NCBI RefSeq assembly: GCF_000744185.1 | Contig: NZ_JQLL01000001.1 | Location: 1,703,001-1,767,000 of the forward strand | Reading direction: 5' to 3' | Length of the DNA: 64,000 bases | From: Carnobacterium funditum DSM 5970 | Lineage (GTDB): Bacteria > Bacillota > Bacilli > Lactobacillales > Carnobacteriaceae | In this document: piece by piece, positions 56,816 through 64,000 of the stretch | Position numbering within the stretch: the first letter of the stretch is position 1 | Layout of the letters: every line of letters starts with the position of its first letter | Position numbers and translations under genes: made by a program | Notes under the pieces: model-generated | The model's database searches: none | What the model was told of the DNA's origin: nothing | What the model saw: the letters and a program-made list of their open reading frames with translations, nothing else

Positions 56816-56987
56816 TAGCATAAATTATGTTTAAAAGATAAAAATTTGTTCGGCCATCATAAGTTAAGAATGTTATTTTTTATTCATATTATTACTCAGC
56901 ATTTTTTATGATGCAAGCTGGTAGAACTCATATATGTACTTTTTCGGGAGATATGTTACAATGTATAAAATTGGAAAGAGGGGTATT

Positions 56988-57863
56988 ATGGATAAAAAAA
57001 GAATTGTTATTTATACTATATTATTTTTAGCAACATTAGCAATAGCAACACAAGGATTTACTAATATCGGTTTGGATGGACTAATTGTTCCCTTAATTTT
57101 TACCTTTGTTTATTTTACGATAATCTTTATTATAGCAACAGTGATTAAGAACAATTCAATCGTCGATATTGGTTGGGGCATGGGTTTTGTTGTTGGAAGT
57201 TGGCTTACATTGATTGTGACTGAAAATCCCACGGTTTTATCATATGTTATTGTTGGCTTTATTAGTGTGTGGGGTCTTAGGTTATCATTACGTTTACTAA
57301 AAAGAAATTATGGGAAACCCGAAGATTTCAGATATGCACAGTGGCGTAAAGAGTGGGGTGATAAAGTAGTTGTCATTGCCTTTTTTAGAGTGTTTATGGT
57401 TCAAGGTATTATTAACTTTATCGTTGGGTCTGCAAGCTATTCAGTAATAAAATACAATGAATTTAATTTTAATTCAGCTTACCAGTATTTCGTTTACGTG
57501 GCATTATTTATTTCGCTAGTAGGACTATTCTTTGAAGTAGTTGGTGATGAACAATTAAGACAACACATTAATAAAGGATCACATACACTGCTACAATCAG
57601 GATTATGGTCAATCACACGTCATCCAAACTATTTTGGAGAGATTTTAATTTGGATTGGATTATATGCCAGTGGTATTACGTTGTTCTTTGCTGGTTCTGT
57701 AAGCCCAATTTATTATCTGTTTTTAATTATCTCACCTATTTTGATGACTACCGTATTAATCAAAGTATCAACTCCATTACTAGAGAAAAATATGGAGAAA
57801 TATGATGCATGGGAAGAATATACAAAAAAAGTTCCAATGATTTTTCCTTGGGCTAAAAAATAA
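56988..57863 (+). CDS. DUF1295-family (steroid-reductase-fold) membrane protein
   Basis: A 291-residue protein with about seven helices. DIGWGMGFVVGSW, the R-x-Y-G-K-P-E-D-x-R-Y region (RNYGKPEDFRYAQWRKEWGD) and the C-terminal LWSITRHPNYFGEILIWIGLY then YASG are diagnostic of DUF1295, related to 3-oxo-5-alpha-steroid dehydrogenases and isoprenylcysteine methyltransferases. Start at 56988 has a GAAAGAGG site. Enzymatic role unknown. It ends at a strong terminator. Confidence 0.88.
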   Translation: MDKKRIVIYTILFLATLAIATQGFTNIGLDGLIVPLIFTFVYFTIIFIIATVIKNNSIVDIGWGMGFVVGSWLTLIVTENPTVLSYVIVGFISVWGLRLSLRLLKRNYGKPEDFRYAQWRKEWGDKVVVIAFFRVFMVQGIINFIVGSASYSVIKYNEFNFNSAYQYFVYVALFISLVGLFFEVVGDEQLRQHINKGSHTLLQSGLWSITRHPNYFGEILIWIGLYASGITLFFAGSVSPIYYLFLIISPILMTTVLIKVSTPLLEKNMEKYDAWEEYTKKVPMIFPWAKK

Positions 57864-57905
57864 TGTAGAATAGTTCATTGTTAAAAATACTTTATTAAAT
57901 AAAAT

Positions 57906-57962
57906 TCAAAAAGCTGTGTGTGAGGAATGAGTTATTTTATTCCTTACACACAGCTTTTTATA
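57906..57962 (+). terminator. Terminator after DUF1295 gene
   Basis: AAAAAGCTGTGTGTGAGGAAT and the complementary ATTCCTTACACACAGCTTTTT form a stem of roughly 20 bp, with one mismatch, followed by TTTTTA. Confidence 0.9.
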
Positions 57963-57998
57963 GTGAGCAATTTTTTGTGTTAAGAATAGGCTAACTAA

Positions 57999-58440
57999 CT
58001 ATTTTTTAAACTTATTCATTTGTCTCTTAACAAGATTAAAAAGAAATAATATCAATCCGCTAAATATAAATAAATAGCCTAAGGGAATAAGAAAAAAGAA
58101 GGGTTCATGTAAAAAACCGTTACTATCTATTTCTGATTTTGAGAATCCCTTTATTACAAATAATATCCCTCCAATAAGCATTAATAAAAAACTGATCATA
58201 TTAAATCGAGTTTTCTTTACTTCAGTTCCATCTTTTACTAACTTGTCTGTCATTGTATCATCTCCTAAAATAAGTTGATTAAGGGGGGCATAGAATAGTT
58301 TAGCAACCGTAACAGCCATTTCTAAATCAGAAAAATTTCGACTGTTTTTCCAACTAGATATAGTTTGTCGAGAAACAGTTAATTTTTGGGCTAAGGGTTC
58401 TTGTGTTAATTGATTATCTGTTCGAATGTTCTTTATTTAA
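57999..58440 (-). pseudogene. XRE HTH protein with two-helix membrane domain, N-terminus frameshifted
   Basis: The minus strand encodes NIRTDNQLTQEPLAQKLTVS then RQTISSWKNSRNFSDLEMAV, a Cro/CI HTH, followed by two membrane helices (FNMISFLLMLIGGILFVIKG and FFLIPLGYLFIFSGLILFLF), the DUF3955-like layout. The start (ATGATTAAATAA) stops after three codons, so a small insertion or deletion breaks the N-terminus. A shorter product of 106 residues from 58319 would lack the HTH. Confidence 0.7.
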
Positions 58441-58682
58441 TCATTAAATCCCAATACTTTTCGTTAAAATAGTGATTATTATAAGAAAGAATAAAAGAAT
58501 AAAAGAATAAAAGTAAAAAACATCCTGATAAAAAATATACTTCCTAAATATTTATTGTACTTAAAGTTAATAATAAATATCGTACTTACAATTATAGCCG
58601 TAAATAAAAGATATGAGGGAATAAATATTTTCAGAAGATTTATATATTAACGACCAATAGGTTACATCGATGGTTTAAAACA

Positions 58683-58829
58683 TTATTTTTCCATGTCTGA
58701 TTTTCTAAGAAAATAATAACCTAAGATTAATAAAATATAGCCTATAACTATTTCTTGAGTGACTAATTCAACTATAGCTCCACTAAAAGTAAGAGCAGAA
58801 AAAAATTTAAAAAGGACAGACTTATTCAA
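58683..58829 (-). CDS. 48-residue membrane protein with TTG start
   Basis: A short frame reads (M)NKSVLFKFFSALTFSGA then VELVTQEIVIGYILLIL and GYYFLRKSDMEK. It has one long hydrophobic helix near residues 26-41 and a second, weaker one before it. The TTG at 58829 is seven bases after GAGAGG. It lies among XRE-controlled membrane-protein genes. Possibly a remnant of a larger protein; not recognised. Confidence 0.45.
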   Translation of the reverse strand: MNKSVLFKFFSALTFSGAIVELVTQEIVIGYILLILGYYFLRKSDMEK

Positions 58830-59055
58830 CTACATACCTCTCATTCTGATAGTTATCTTAGTATCTTTAAAAATATCAACAAGATAAAGAAACGTAATGG
58901 TTTATACAACAACATATACTACTAAAGATAAGAATTAGTAGTTTATAATTTCAATTTCATACCTGTTTAAAAGAAACTTGGAACTCAAACGTAAAAATGA
59001 AGTAAATAAAGATTAGTTAGAATAATATCATGAAATTTAGATTGTTGACTATCTT

Positions 59056-59384
59056 CTACTGAGACTTGATTTCGGATATTGCAACAATTTTTGTTTCTTC
59101 AAAAGTGACAATTACATAAATCTTGTTATTTTCATTATTGAGAATATGCCCATCTAGCAACATTCTTTTAGGTCCTAATTCTCCAATAATTCCTACTTCA
59201 TTAATAATTACATCGACATCTTTATTTTCTTTAAAATAGTTTATTGCTTCTTTTTTTGTATTTTCTTCTGATTTAGGTAATTCTTCTTTACTAAGCAGAT
59301 TCGTATAGGTAGTTGAAATATAGAGTACGAATGAAAAAGCAATAAATATTAAAACACCTCTAATGGAAACTAAATTTTTTTCAT
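59056..59384 (-). pseudogene. Membrane-anchored small protein, frame broken by an A7 run
   Basis: Behind AAAGGAG, the ATG at 59384 is followed by seven As and then TTTAG, so the reading stops at codon 5. With eight As the frame would continue NLVSIRGVLIFIAFSFVLYI then STTYTNLLSKEELPKSEENT to VIVTFEETKIVAISEIKSQ, about 110 residues: an N-terminal helix and a small extracellular alpha/beta domain (resembling the DUF3139 type). Loss of one A from a homopolymer right after the start suggests either phase variation or decay. Confidence 0.65.
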
Positions 59385-59408
59385 TATAGTGTCTCCTTTA
59401 GTAGATAG

Positions 59409-59621
59409 CTAAAATGAGTTTTTTTTATATTCCAAAATATCACCCGGTTGACAGTCTAAAACTTCACATATTTTTTCTAAAGTTGAAAACTTAGCAGCTT
59501 TTGCTTTTCCATTTTTTAAAATAGAGATATTTGCTATTGTAATTCCAACTTTCTCAGCTAATTCTGTCACACTCATTTTTCTTTTAGCTAACATTACATC
59601 TATGTTTACTATGATGGCCAT
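59409..59621 (-). CDS. XRE-family transcriptional regulator (YozG-like)
   Basis: A 70-residue Cro/CI-type DNA-binding protein (VNIDVMLAKRKMSVTELAEK then VGITIANISILKNGKAKAAK, then LEKICEVLDCQPGDILEY). It has the YozG form. It follows the DUF2975 gene by 12 bases, the standard YoaS-YozG arrangement. It likely binds the palindromes at 60167-60203 upstream of the operon and represses it. Confidence 0.88.
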   Translation of the reverse strand: MAIIVNIDVMLAKRKMSVTELAEKVGITIANISILKNGKAKAAKFSTLEKICEVLDCQPGDILEYKKNSF

Positions 59622-59632
59622 CATTTAACACC

Positions 59633-60112
59633 TCAAATCGTTAAGTCGTTATCTTGTTTTATTTCACTAGCATTTCTAACTAAATGAGAAAGCATGGAAG
59701 TGAATACAGAAATAATTACTGAGAAAAATAAAATTATGACTAAGATGATTAAACTATTGATGGAATAAGTTTCAAATTTAAAAATAAAAAAAAGTGCACT
59801 AGTATATAAAATACCTTCAATCATTGATAAAAAACTTATTATCTTTAATCGTTCTGCATTTTTAGCGGTAAAAGCTTGATCAAAGCTAATATCTGTACAT
59901 ATAGACCAACCTAAAAATAGAGCGATAAAAAAAGGAACAGTCGTAACCCAAATGAATGCAACAAATGGAGTATAAAGTGTTTTAAGGTTTGCTGAACTTT
60001 GCATAAGAACTTTTCCAGTTTCAAGGCCAATATAAATATTAAAAAAAAGGACGAATAATCCACAAAAAATAATGATTAATTTTAACCATACTGATAGTTC
60101 TTTCTGCCTCAT
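59633..60112 (-). CDS. DUF2975-family membrane protein (YoaS-like)
   Basis: A 159-residue protein with four helices: LIIIFCGLFVLFFNIYIG, PFVAFIWVTTVPFFIALFL, a third in LSMIEGILYTSALFFIF and a fourth in LIILVIILFFSVIISVFTSM. The segment SFDQAFTAKNAERLKIIS is characteristic of DUF2975. It is the first gene in an operon with the XRE regulator. Function unknown; such pairs are common in Firmicutes. Confidence 0.88.
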   Translation of the reverse strand: MRQKELSVWLKLIIIFCGLFVLFFNIYIGLETGKVLMQSSANLKTLYTPFVAFIWVTTVPFFIALFLGWSICTDISFDQAFTAKNAERLKIISFLSMIEGILYTSALFFIFKFETYSINSLIILVIILFFSVIISVFTSMLSHLVRNASEIKQDNDLTI

Positions 60113-60166
60113 AAAAAATCCTCCTTAACTAATTAATAATAGATTAATTCAAAAAAAATGAAATGT

Positions 60167-60203
60167 CAATAAATATTTATTGTTTTACGATAAATATTTA
60201 TTG
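60167..60203. promoter_or_regulatory. Twin palindromic operators of the DUF2975-XRE operon
   Basis: CAATAAATATTTATTG (60167-60182) is a perfect 16-bp palindrome. CGATAAATATTTATTG (60188-60203) has one mismatched pair. Centres are 21 bp apart, two helical turns, so two dimers could bind on the same DNA face. They lie just upstream of the DUF2975 ribosome site (operon on the minus strand). Confidence 0.8.
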
Positions 60204-60317
60204 TTATTTCATTTTTTTCGTAAATAATGTTAAAAAAATTATCTACTTATTAAATGAACTGAATAAGAATGGAGCGCTAATAAACTATTCAAGAAATAAA
60301 TGTGCTTAACTAAAAAA

Positions 60318-60372
60318 TCTTGAATTAACAAGGTTTTTGATACACTATATTTTTTACAACGACTAAAAAATA
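60318..60372 (+). repeat. Two-hairpin intergenic repeat, copy F
   Basis: AAAAATCTTGAATTAACAAGGTTTTTGATACACTATATT matches the family (CTTG...CAAG, then GATACAC). The last arm is weakly kept (TTTTTTACAACGA). Confidence 0.5.
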
Positions 60373-60710
60373 GTCAAATGGTTGTATCCACTTCTATAGA
60401 TTCTTTGATGTTATCAAGATGAATCGGATAAAAGGATCTGATAATCCAACAAAATACCAAGAGTGAGGTGAAAAATTCAAAATATATACATGTATATTGA
60501 TAAAAATAGTAGTAAAAAAGCAAGTTTTTTCCCGGGAATATCAATACTCTATTTTTGATATTACTCTTAAGATAGATTATAATAGGTTAAAGAAAAGAAA
60601 ATCTGTCACATACTCGTTTCTAAATTGACCCACTGAGATTGGATTCTCAAACTGTATAAAAAACCAGCAATGTTTATATACACTATTCAACTCAAAGAGA
60701 GGGTGATTTT

Positions 60711-61403
60711 ATGAATGATTTTGTTATACAAATCCATTGGTTTTATGTCATGGTAATGCTCGTAGGGGCTCTTTATTTTTATAGTCAAAGTAGAAATCCT
60801 AAAGGTGTTCCAAAATACGAATACATGATTGCAATTTTCATACCAGTATGGTCAGCACTAGCTTATTTTTCTATTGCTATAGGACAAGGATCTTTAGAGA
60901 CGTCTGAAAGAACGGTCTATTTTGCAAGGTATTTAGATTGGGTATTTACAACACCCCTACTACTTGTAGCGTTGGCGCTTACAGCAATGTACTACACAAA
61001 AAAGAATATTTCTATTATCTTGTCTCTTGTATTTTTGGATGTAATCATGATAGTTTCTGGGCTGATAGCAAGTTTTTCAGAGAACGCTGTGAAATATATC
61101 TGGTATTCTATTGGAGTAGCCGCTTTAATCATCATTTTTTATATTGTGTGGGTACCTTTAATGAATATTGCAAAGGAAAGTGATTTAAAGCTCTACAATC
61201 ACTATAAAAACGCAGCATTGTATTTATCTCTTTTCTGGATTGGCTATCCAACAGTGTGGTTACTTGGTCCCTCTGGGTTAGGGATAGTATCAGAATTTAT
61301 AGATATTCTAGCTTTTATACTTTTACCTATTTTTTCTAAAGTGGGTTTCAGTGTCTTAGATCTCAAAGGTCTACGAAATCTTAAACAACAAAATAGTAAA
61401 TAA
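60711..61403 (+). CDS. Xenorhodopsin-type microbial rhodopsin
   Basis: A 230-residue seven-helix protein. Helix C reads ARYLDWVFTTPLLLVALA: with bacteriorhodopsin numbering, Asp76=D85, Thr80=T89 and Ala87=D96. Helix F has Trp176, Tyr179, Pro180 and Trp183 (FWIGYPTVW), the retinal pocket. Helix G has Lys210 in LLPIFSKVGFSVLD, the Schiff-base lysine. Pro206 replaces D212 and Asp217 sits seven residues after the lysine: both are hallmarks of the Anabaena sensory rhodopsin/xenorhodopsin group, whose members include light-driven inward proton pumps. The start has AGAGAGGG. No retinal-synthesis gene is in the window. IS30 copy 3 begins 80 bases downstream. Pump versus sensor cannot be decided from sequence alone. 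Confidence 0.93.
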   Translation: MNDFVIQIHWFYVMVMLVGALYFYSQSRNPKGVPKYEYMIAIFIPVWSALAYFSIAIGQGSLETSERTVYFARYLDWVFTTPLLLVALALTAMYYTKKNISIILSLVFLDVIMIVSGLIASFSENAVKYIWYSIGVAALIIIFYIVWVPLMNIAKESDLKLYNHYKNAALYLSLFWIGYPTVWLLGPSGLGIVSEFIDILAFILLPIFSKVGFSVLDLKGLRNLKQQNSK

Positions 61404-61436
61404 AAATAAAAAAATAATGACACAATACTAAACAAA

Positions 61437-61478
61437 AAAACGAGTTAAAGAAGGGAACTTATTCTTTAGCTCGTTTTT
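61437..61478 (+). terminator. Terminator of the rhodopsin gene
   Basis: CGAGTTAAAGAA (61441-61452) pairs with TTCTTTAGCTCG (61462-61473), with one G-T pair, flanked by A7 and followed by TTTTTA. It makes the rhodopsin gene a single-gene transcription unit before the IS30 copy. Confidence 0.88.
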
Positions 61479-61484
61479 ATGGCG

Positions 61485-62543
61485 TGGATTGTAAGATTAA
61501 GCTATACAAATAAAAAAGCCATTCGTGATACACTCTAATTGTATTTCCAACCATAGAAAACAAGGAGTGATCACAAATGACCTATACCCATATTACCATG
61601 GATGAACTAGTGATGATAGAAGCTTATTACCATCGAGGTATTCCAGTTGCTAAAATAGCTGCTTACTTGAATCGTACTCGAACACCGATTAATAATGTTA
61701 TCAGGTTCTTCAGAGCAGGACATACAGCTTTTGAGTATTACCTACGGTATAAGAAAAACAAGAAGCAGTGTGGACGCGAAAAAGTCGTTTTACCAGAAGA
61801 ACAACATCTTTATATCAAGGAAAAAGTAGCTGAAGGCTGGACGCCTGATGTCATTATTGGCCGTAAAGAAATGACAATAGACTGTTCCGTACGAACACTT
61901 TATAGACAATTTAAAGAAAAAACATTCGATGAAGCTACCCTTCCAATGAAAGGGAAAAGAAAGCCTAACGGACATCAAGAACGTAGAGGTAGACAAGCTT
62001 ATAAACGAAATATCTCTGAAAGAATAATAGATTATCCAACATTTAAAGAAGAATTTGGTCCTATCGAAGGAGATACCATCGTAGGTGTCCGCCACAAAAG
62101 TGCGGTCATTACTCTAGTAGAGATTTTATCGAAAGCTATCATTACCTTAAAGCCCAAAGGGCGTAAAGCCTGCGACATTGAGAGTGCTATGAATCAATGG
62201 TTCCAATCCATACCAAAAAAATTATTCAAATCAATTACTTTTGATTGCGGTAAGGAGTTCTCCAACTGGAAATCTTTGTGCAACCAGCATGATGTCGCTA
62301 TCTACTTCGCTGACCCTGGAACGCCTTCACAACGAGCTTTAAACGAGAATTCTAATGGGCTTCTTCGAAAAGATGGATTGCCAAAAGAAATGGATTTCAA
62401 CGAAGTTGATCAGGCTTTCGTATCGTCTGTTGCACACAAACGGAATATAATTCCAAGAAAGTCATTAAATTACCAAACACCGCTGGAAGTTTTTATGAGT
62501 TACATGGATGAAGATATTTTGTATAGCTTAATTTGACAAATCA
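61485..62543 (+). mobile_element. IS30-family insertion sequence, copy 3 (intact)
   Basis: A 1,059-bp copy with the same terminal repeats as copies 1 and 2. Many silent differences from copy 1 show that it is not the most recent duplicate. It separates the rhodopsin gene from the mannitol operon. Confidence 0.9.
61577..62536 (+). CDS. IS30-family transposase
   Basis: A 319-residue intact transposase, closely similar to the one at 6193 with scattered substitutions (for example IEAYYHRGIPV and NNVIRFFRAGH in the HTH region). DDE residues lie in GDTIVG, FDCGKEF and NENSNGL. The leader has one A fewer before the GGAGTGATC site. Confidence 0.95.
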   Translation: MTYTHITMDELVMIEAYYHRGIPVAKIAAYLNRTRTPINNVIRFFRAGHTAFEYYLRYKKNKKQCGREKVVLPEEQHLYIKEKVAEGWTPDVIIGRKEMTIDCSVRTLYRQFKEKTFDEATLPMKGKRKPNGHQERRGRQAYKRNISERIIDYPTFKEEFGPIEGDTIVGVRHKSAVITLVEILSKAIITLKPKGRKACDIESAMNQWFQSIPKKLFKSITFDCGKEFSNWKSLCNQHDVAIYFADPGTPSQRALNENSNGLLRKDGLPKEMDFNEVDQAFVSSVAHKRNIIPRKSLNYQTPLEVFMSYMDEDILYSLI

Positions 62544-62587
62544 GAATTTTAAAATATTTAATCTATTAGAAGTACTTTATTTGAAAG

Positions 62588-63733
62588 TTAAACTAACTTA
62601 TTATATTCTATTACAATTTTCTTAATCAAATTATTATCTTTTAATTTTGTTACTTCTTCGATTACTTTCTCAATAGGTTTCTTTGCTAATAAATTAGCTA
62701 AATTGCAACTTTCTTCATCTTTATCGTCATGGTAAATTAATATTTTAGCTACTGTGTTAACCAAATAATCAATAGAAAGGTTTCTTTCATGTGCTTCTCT
62801 AATCGGACGAATAAATCGTTCATCATAGCCTAATTTTCTCATCGGTGTTCTTGCCACACGTGTAATATCATCTGAAATATATGGGTTCATAAAGCGAGAC
62901 AATATTTTTTTAATATAAGCTTGGTGCTCAATTGCATCAAAACCCCATTTTTCAATCATCAATGCGCCTGTTTCACCTAATACTTGTTTGACTTGCTCTT
63001 TTACGGTCTCATCTTTTAAAGCACCATCTATCGTTGTGTGACCAGCGTACTTGCCAGTATAGGCTGTTGTTGCATGTCCTGTATTTACGGTAAATAATTT
63101 TCTTTCAATATAAGGTTCTAGTTCTTTTGCATAGTGAGCACCATCTAGTTTTAACTCTTTGTTTTTTAATACTTGCTCATCAATTACCCATTCTTTATAA
63201 GGTTCAACAGAAACAAAAAGTTTATCTTCATGTGTTTGAAGAGGAACTATACGATCGACAGCTGCATTAGGAAAACCAATATATGAATCAACATAATTGA
63301 TATCTTCATCGGATAGATGTTTGATTACTTCATTTTTAAGGAAGTCACTTCCGCCAATCATATTTTCACAGGCTATCACATCTATCTTTTGAGTGGAATT
63401 AATTTCTTTCCGTTTTTGAATTCCCTTAGCTATTAATGGCGCAATAAATGGCAAAATATTTGGACCAATAGCTGTTGTAATGATTGATGCTTCTTTAAAA
63501 GCTTCTACTACTAATTCTGGATGCGTTCCATTATTAATACCTGAGACGTTTTTAACAAGAATTTGCTTTTTATTCTCTTCAGCTAATTCTATTGTATATT
63601 CTTTATATTGGTTCAATGCATTAATAATTTCTGCATTAACATCTACAAACGTAATGTCAAATCCATTTTCATACAAAACTTCTCCAATAAATCCTCTACC
63701 GATATTTCCTCCACCAAAATGAATAGCTCGCAT
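62588..63733 (-). CDS. mtlD: Mannitol-1-phosphate 5-dehydrogenase
   Basis: A 381-residue NAD-dependent polyol dehydrogenase that oxidises mannitol 1-phosphate to fructose 6-phosphate. The Rossmann start [20 protein letters not shown] then [11 protein letters not shown], and central [17 protein letters not shown] and [14 protein letters not shown], are diagnostic; the catalytic Lys/His region lies in [12 protein letters not shown]. The ATG at 63733 is set by AAAAGGAG; an in-frame TTG just upstream overlaps mtlF. One base separates the mtlF stop from this start. Confidence 0.95.
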   Translation of the reverse strand: MRAIHFGGGNIGRGFIGEVLYENGFDITFVDVNAEIINALNQYKEYTIELAEENKKQILVKNVSGINNGTHPELVVEAFKEASIITTAIGPNILPFIAPLIAKGIQKRKEINSTQKIDVIACENMIGGSDFLKNEVIKHLSDEDINYVDSYIGFPNAAVDRIVPLQTHEDKLFVSVEPYKEWVIDEQVLKNKELKLDGAHYAKELEPYIERKLFTVNTGHATTAYTGKYAGHTTIDGALKDETVKEQVKQVLGETGALMIEKWGFDAIEHQAYIKKILSRFMNPYISDDITRVARTPMRKLGYDERFIRPIREAHERNLSIDYLVNTVAKILIYHDDKDEESCNLANLLAKKPIEKVIEEVTKLKDNNLIKKIVIEYNKLV

Positions 63734-63734
63734 A

Positions 63735-64000
63735 TTATTCAACTCCTTTTAATGCTGTTAAGATTTCATCTTCTGTTGATGCATCTGCTAGTTTGACTAC
63801 ATTTTCTATTTCTGAACAGTAAATAGCTATATTTGAAAGAATCTCTAAATGTTCATCTCCTATACCAGCAATCCCAAAAACAACAGTTACTATTTTTTCG
63901 TCTTCTATTGTTCCAAAGTTTACTCCACCTGGAATTTGAACAACTGATAGACCTGATTTATTAATCATATCTTTTGAATTTTCAGTTCCATGTGGAATAG
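63735..64000 (-). CDS. mtlF: PTS mannitol EIIA component, C-terminal part (runs off right edge)
   Basis: The C-terminal 87 or so residues of the mannitol-specific EIIA. The segment at the edge reads [20 protein letters not shown], with the phosphorylated His in PHGT, then [20 protein letters not shown]. The N-terminal part lies outside the window. It is followed at once by mtlD, as in the usual mtlA-R-F-D operon. Confidence 0.93.
   Translation of the reverse strand, partial: IPHGTENSKDMINKSGLSVVQIPGGVNFGTIEDEKIVTVVFGIAGIGDEHLEILSNIAIYCSEIENVVKLADASTEDEILTALKGVE

Overview
The window is AT-rich, with genes on both strands, strong Shine-Dalgarno sites and Firmicute-type operons. Several features point to a lactic-acid bacterium of the Carnobacteriaceae/Enterococcaceae kind, with Carnobacterium as my best guess: four PTS systems, a PRD-type regulator with EIIA/EIIB domains, cre-like sites, a PhoP-box pst operon, YefM/YoeB and RelBE modules, and IS30 transposases. 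This assignment is inference. I cannot run a search.

Layout. 1-6040: end of a mannose-family PTS operon with mannonate dehydratase, KDPG aldolase and a HAD phosphatase, apparently for uronic-acid-containing sugars. 6100-10589: two inverted IS30 copies around an ArAE-type exporter and a RelBE-like toxin-antitoxin pair. 10623-17510: MATE exporter, small membrane coiled-coil protein, broken C69 dipeptidase, secreted tandem-repeat protein, two-component system. 18534-22036: Fur box, broken ferredoxin-NADP reductase and an intact iron-siderophore ABC transporter. 22768-27302: phoU-pstBACS with four 11-bp-spaced PhoP boxes. 27844-34878: cre-like sites, PRD regulator, SIS protein, ascorbate-type EIIB and EIIC, second SIS protein and transketolase, read here as a candidate heptose or ketose PTS pathway. 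35900-40463: ABC exporter, SGNH hydrolase and membrane proteins. 40845-43113: HAD, OsmC, thioredoxin remnant, CGNR protein. 43332-47116: divergent cellobiose-type EIIC/GntR and GH1 6-phospho-glycosidase. 48221-49675: aldehyde dehydrogenase.

49700-61480 is an accessory zone full of decay: recombinase, IS3 and IS66 remnants, a dead YefM-YoeB module, broken VOC and TetR genes. It also holds intact items: a MATE exporter behind a structured leader that resembles a guanidine-IV (mepA) riboswitch, a DNA-alkylation-repair HEAT protein, and a DUF2975/XRE pair with twin palindromic operators. The standout is a seven-helix microbial rhodopsin at 60711-61403. It carries the xenorhodopsin signature (Asp76, Thr80, Ala87, Pro206, Lys210, Asp217), so it is probably a light-driven inward proton pump or sensor. 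It lies directly before a third IS30 copy. The window ends in a mannitol operon (mtlD and partial mtlF).

At least six copies of a short two-hairpin intergenic repeat (GAACCTTG...CAAGGTTCT, then ATACA(C/T)GA...TCATGTAT) are scattered through the window. About a dozen genes carry one or two simple lesions, often in homopolymer runs. That indicates recent gene loss, or sequencing errors that should be excluded.
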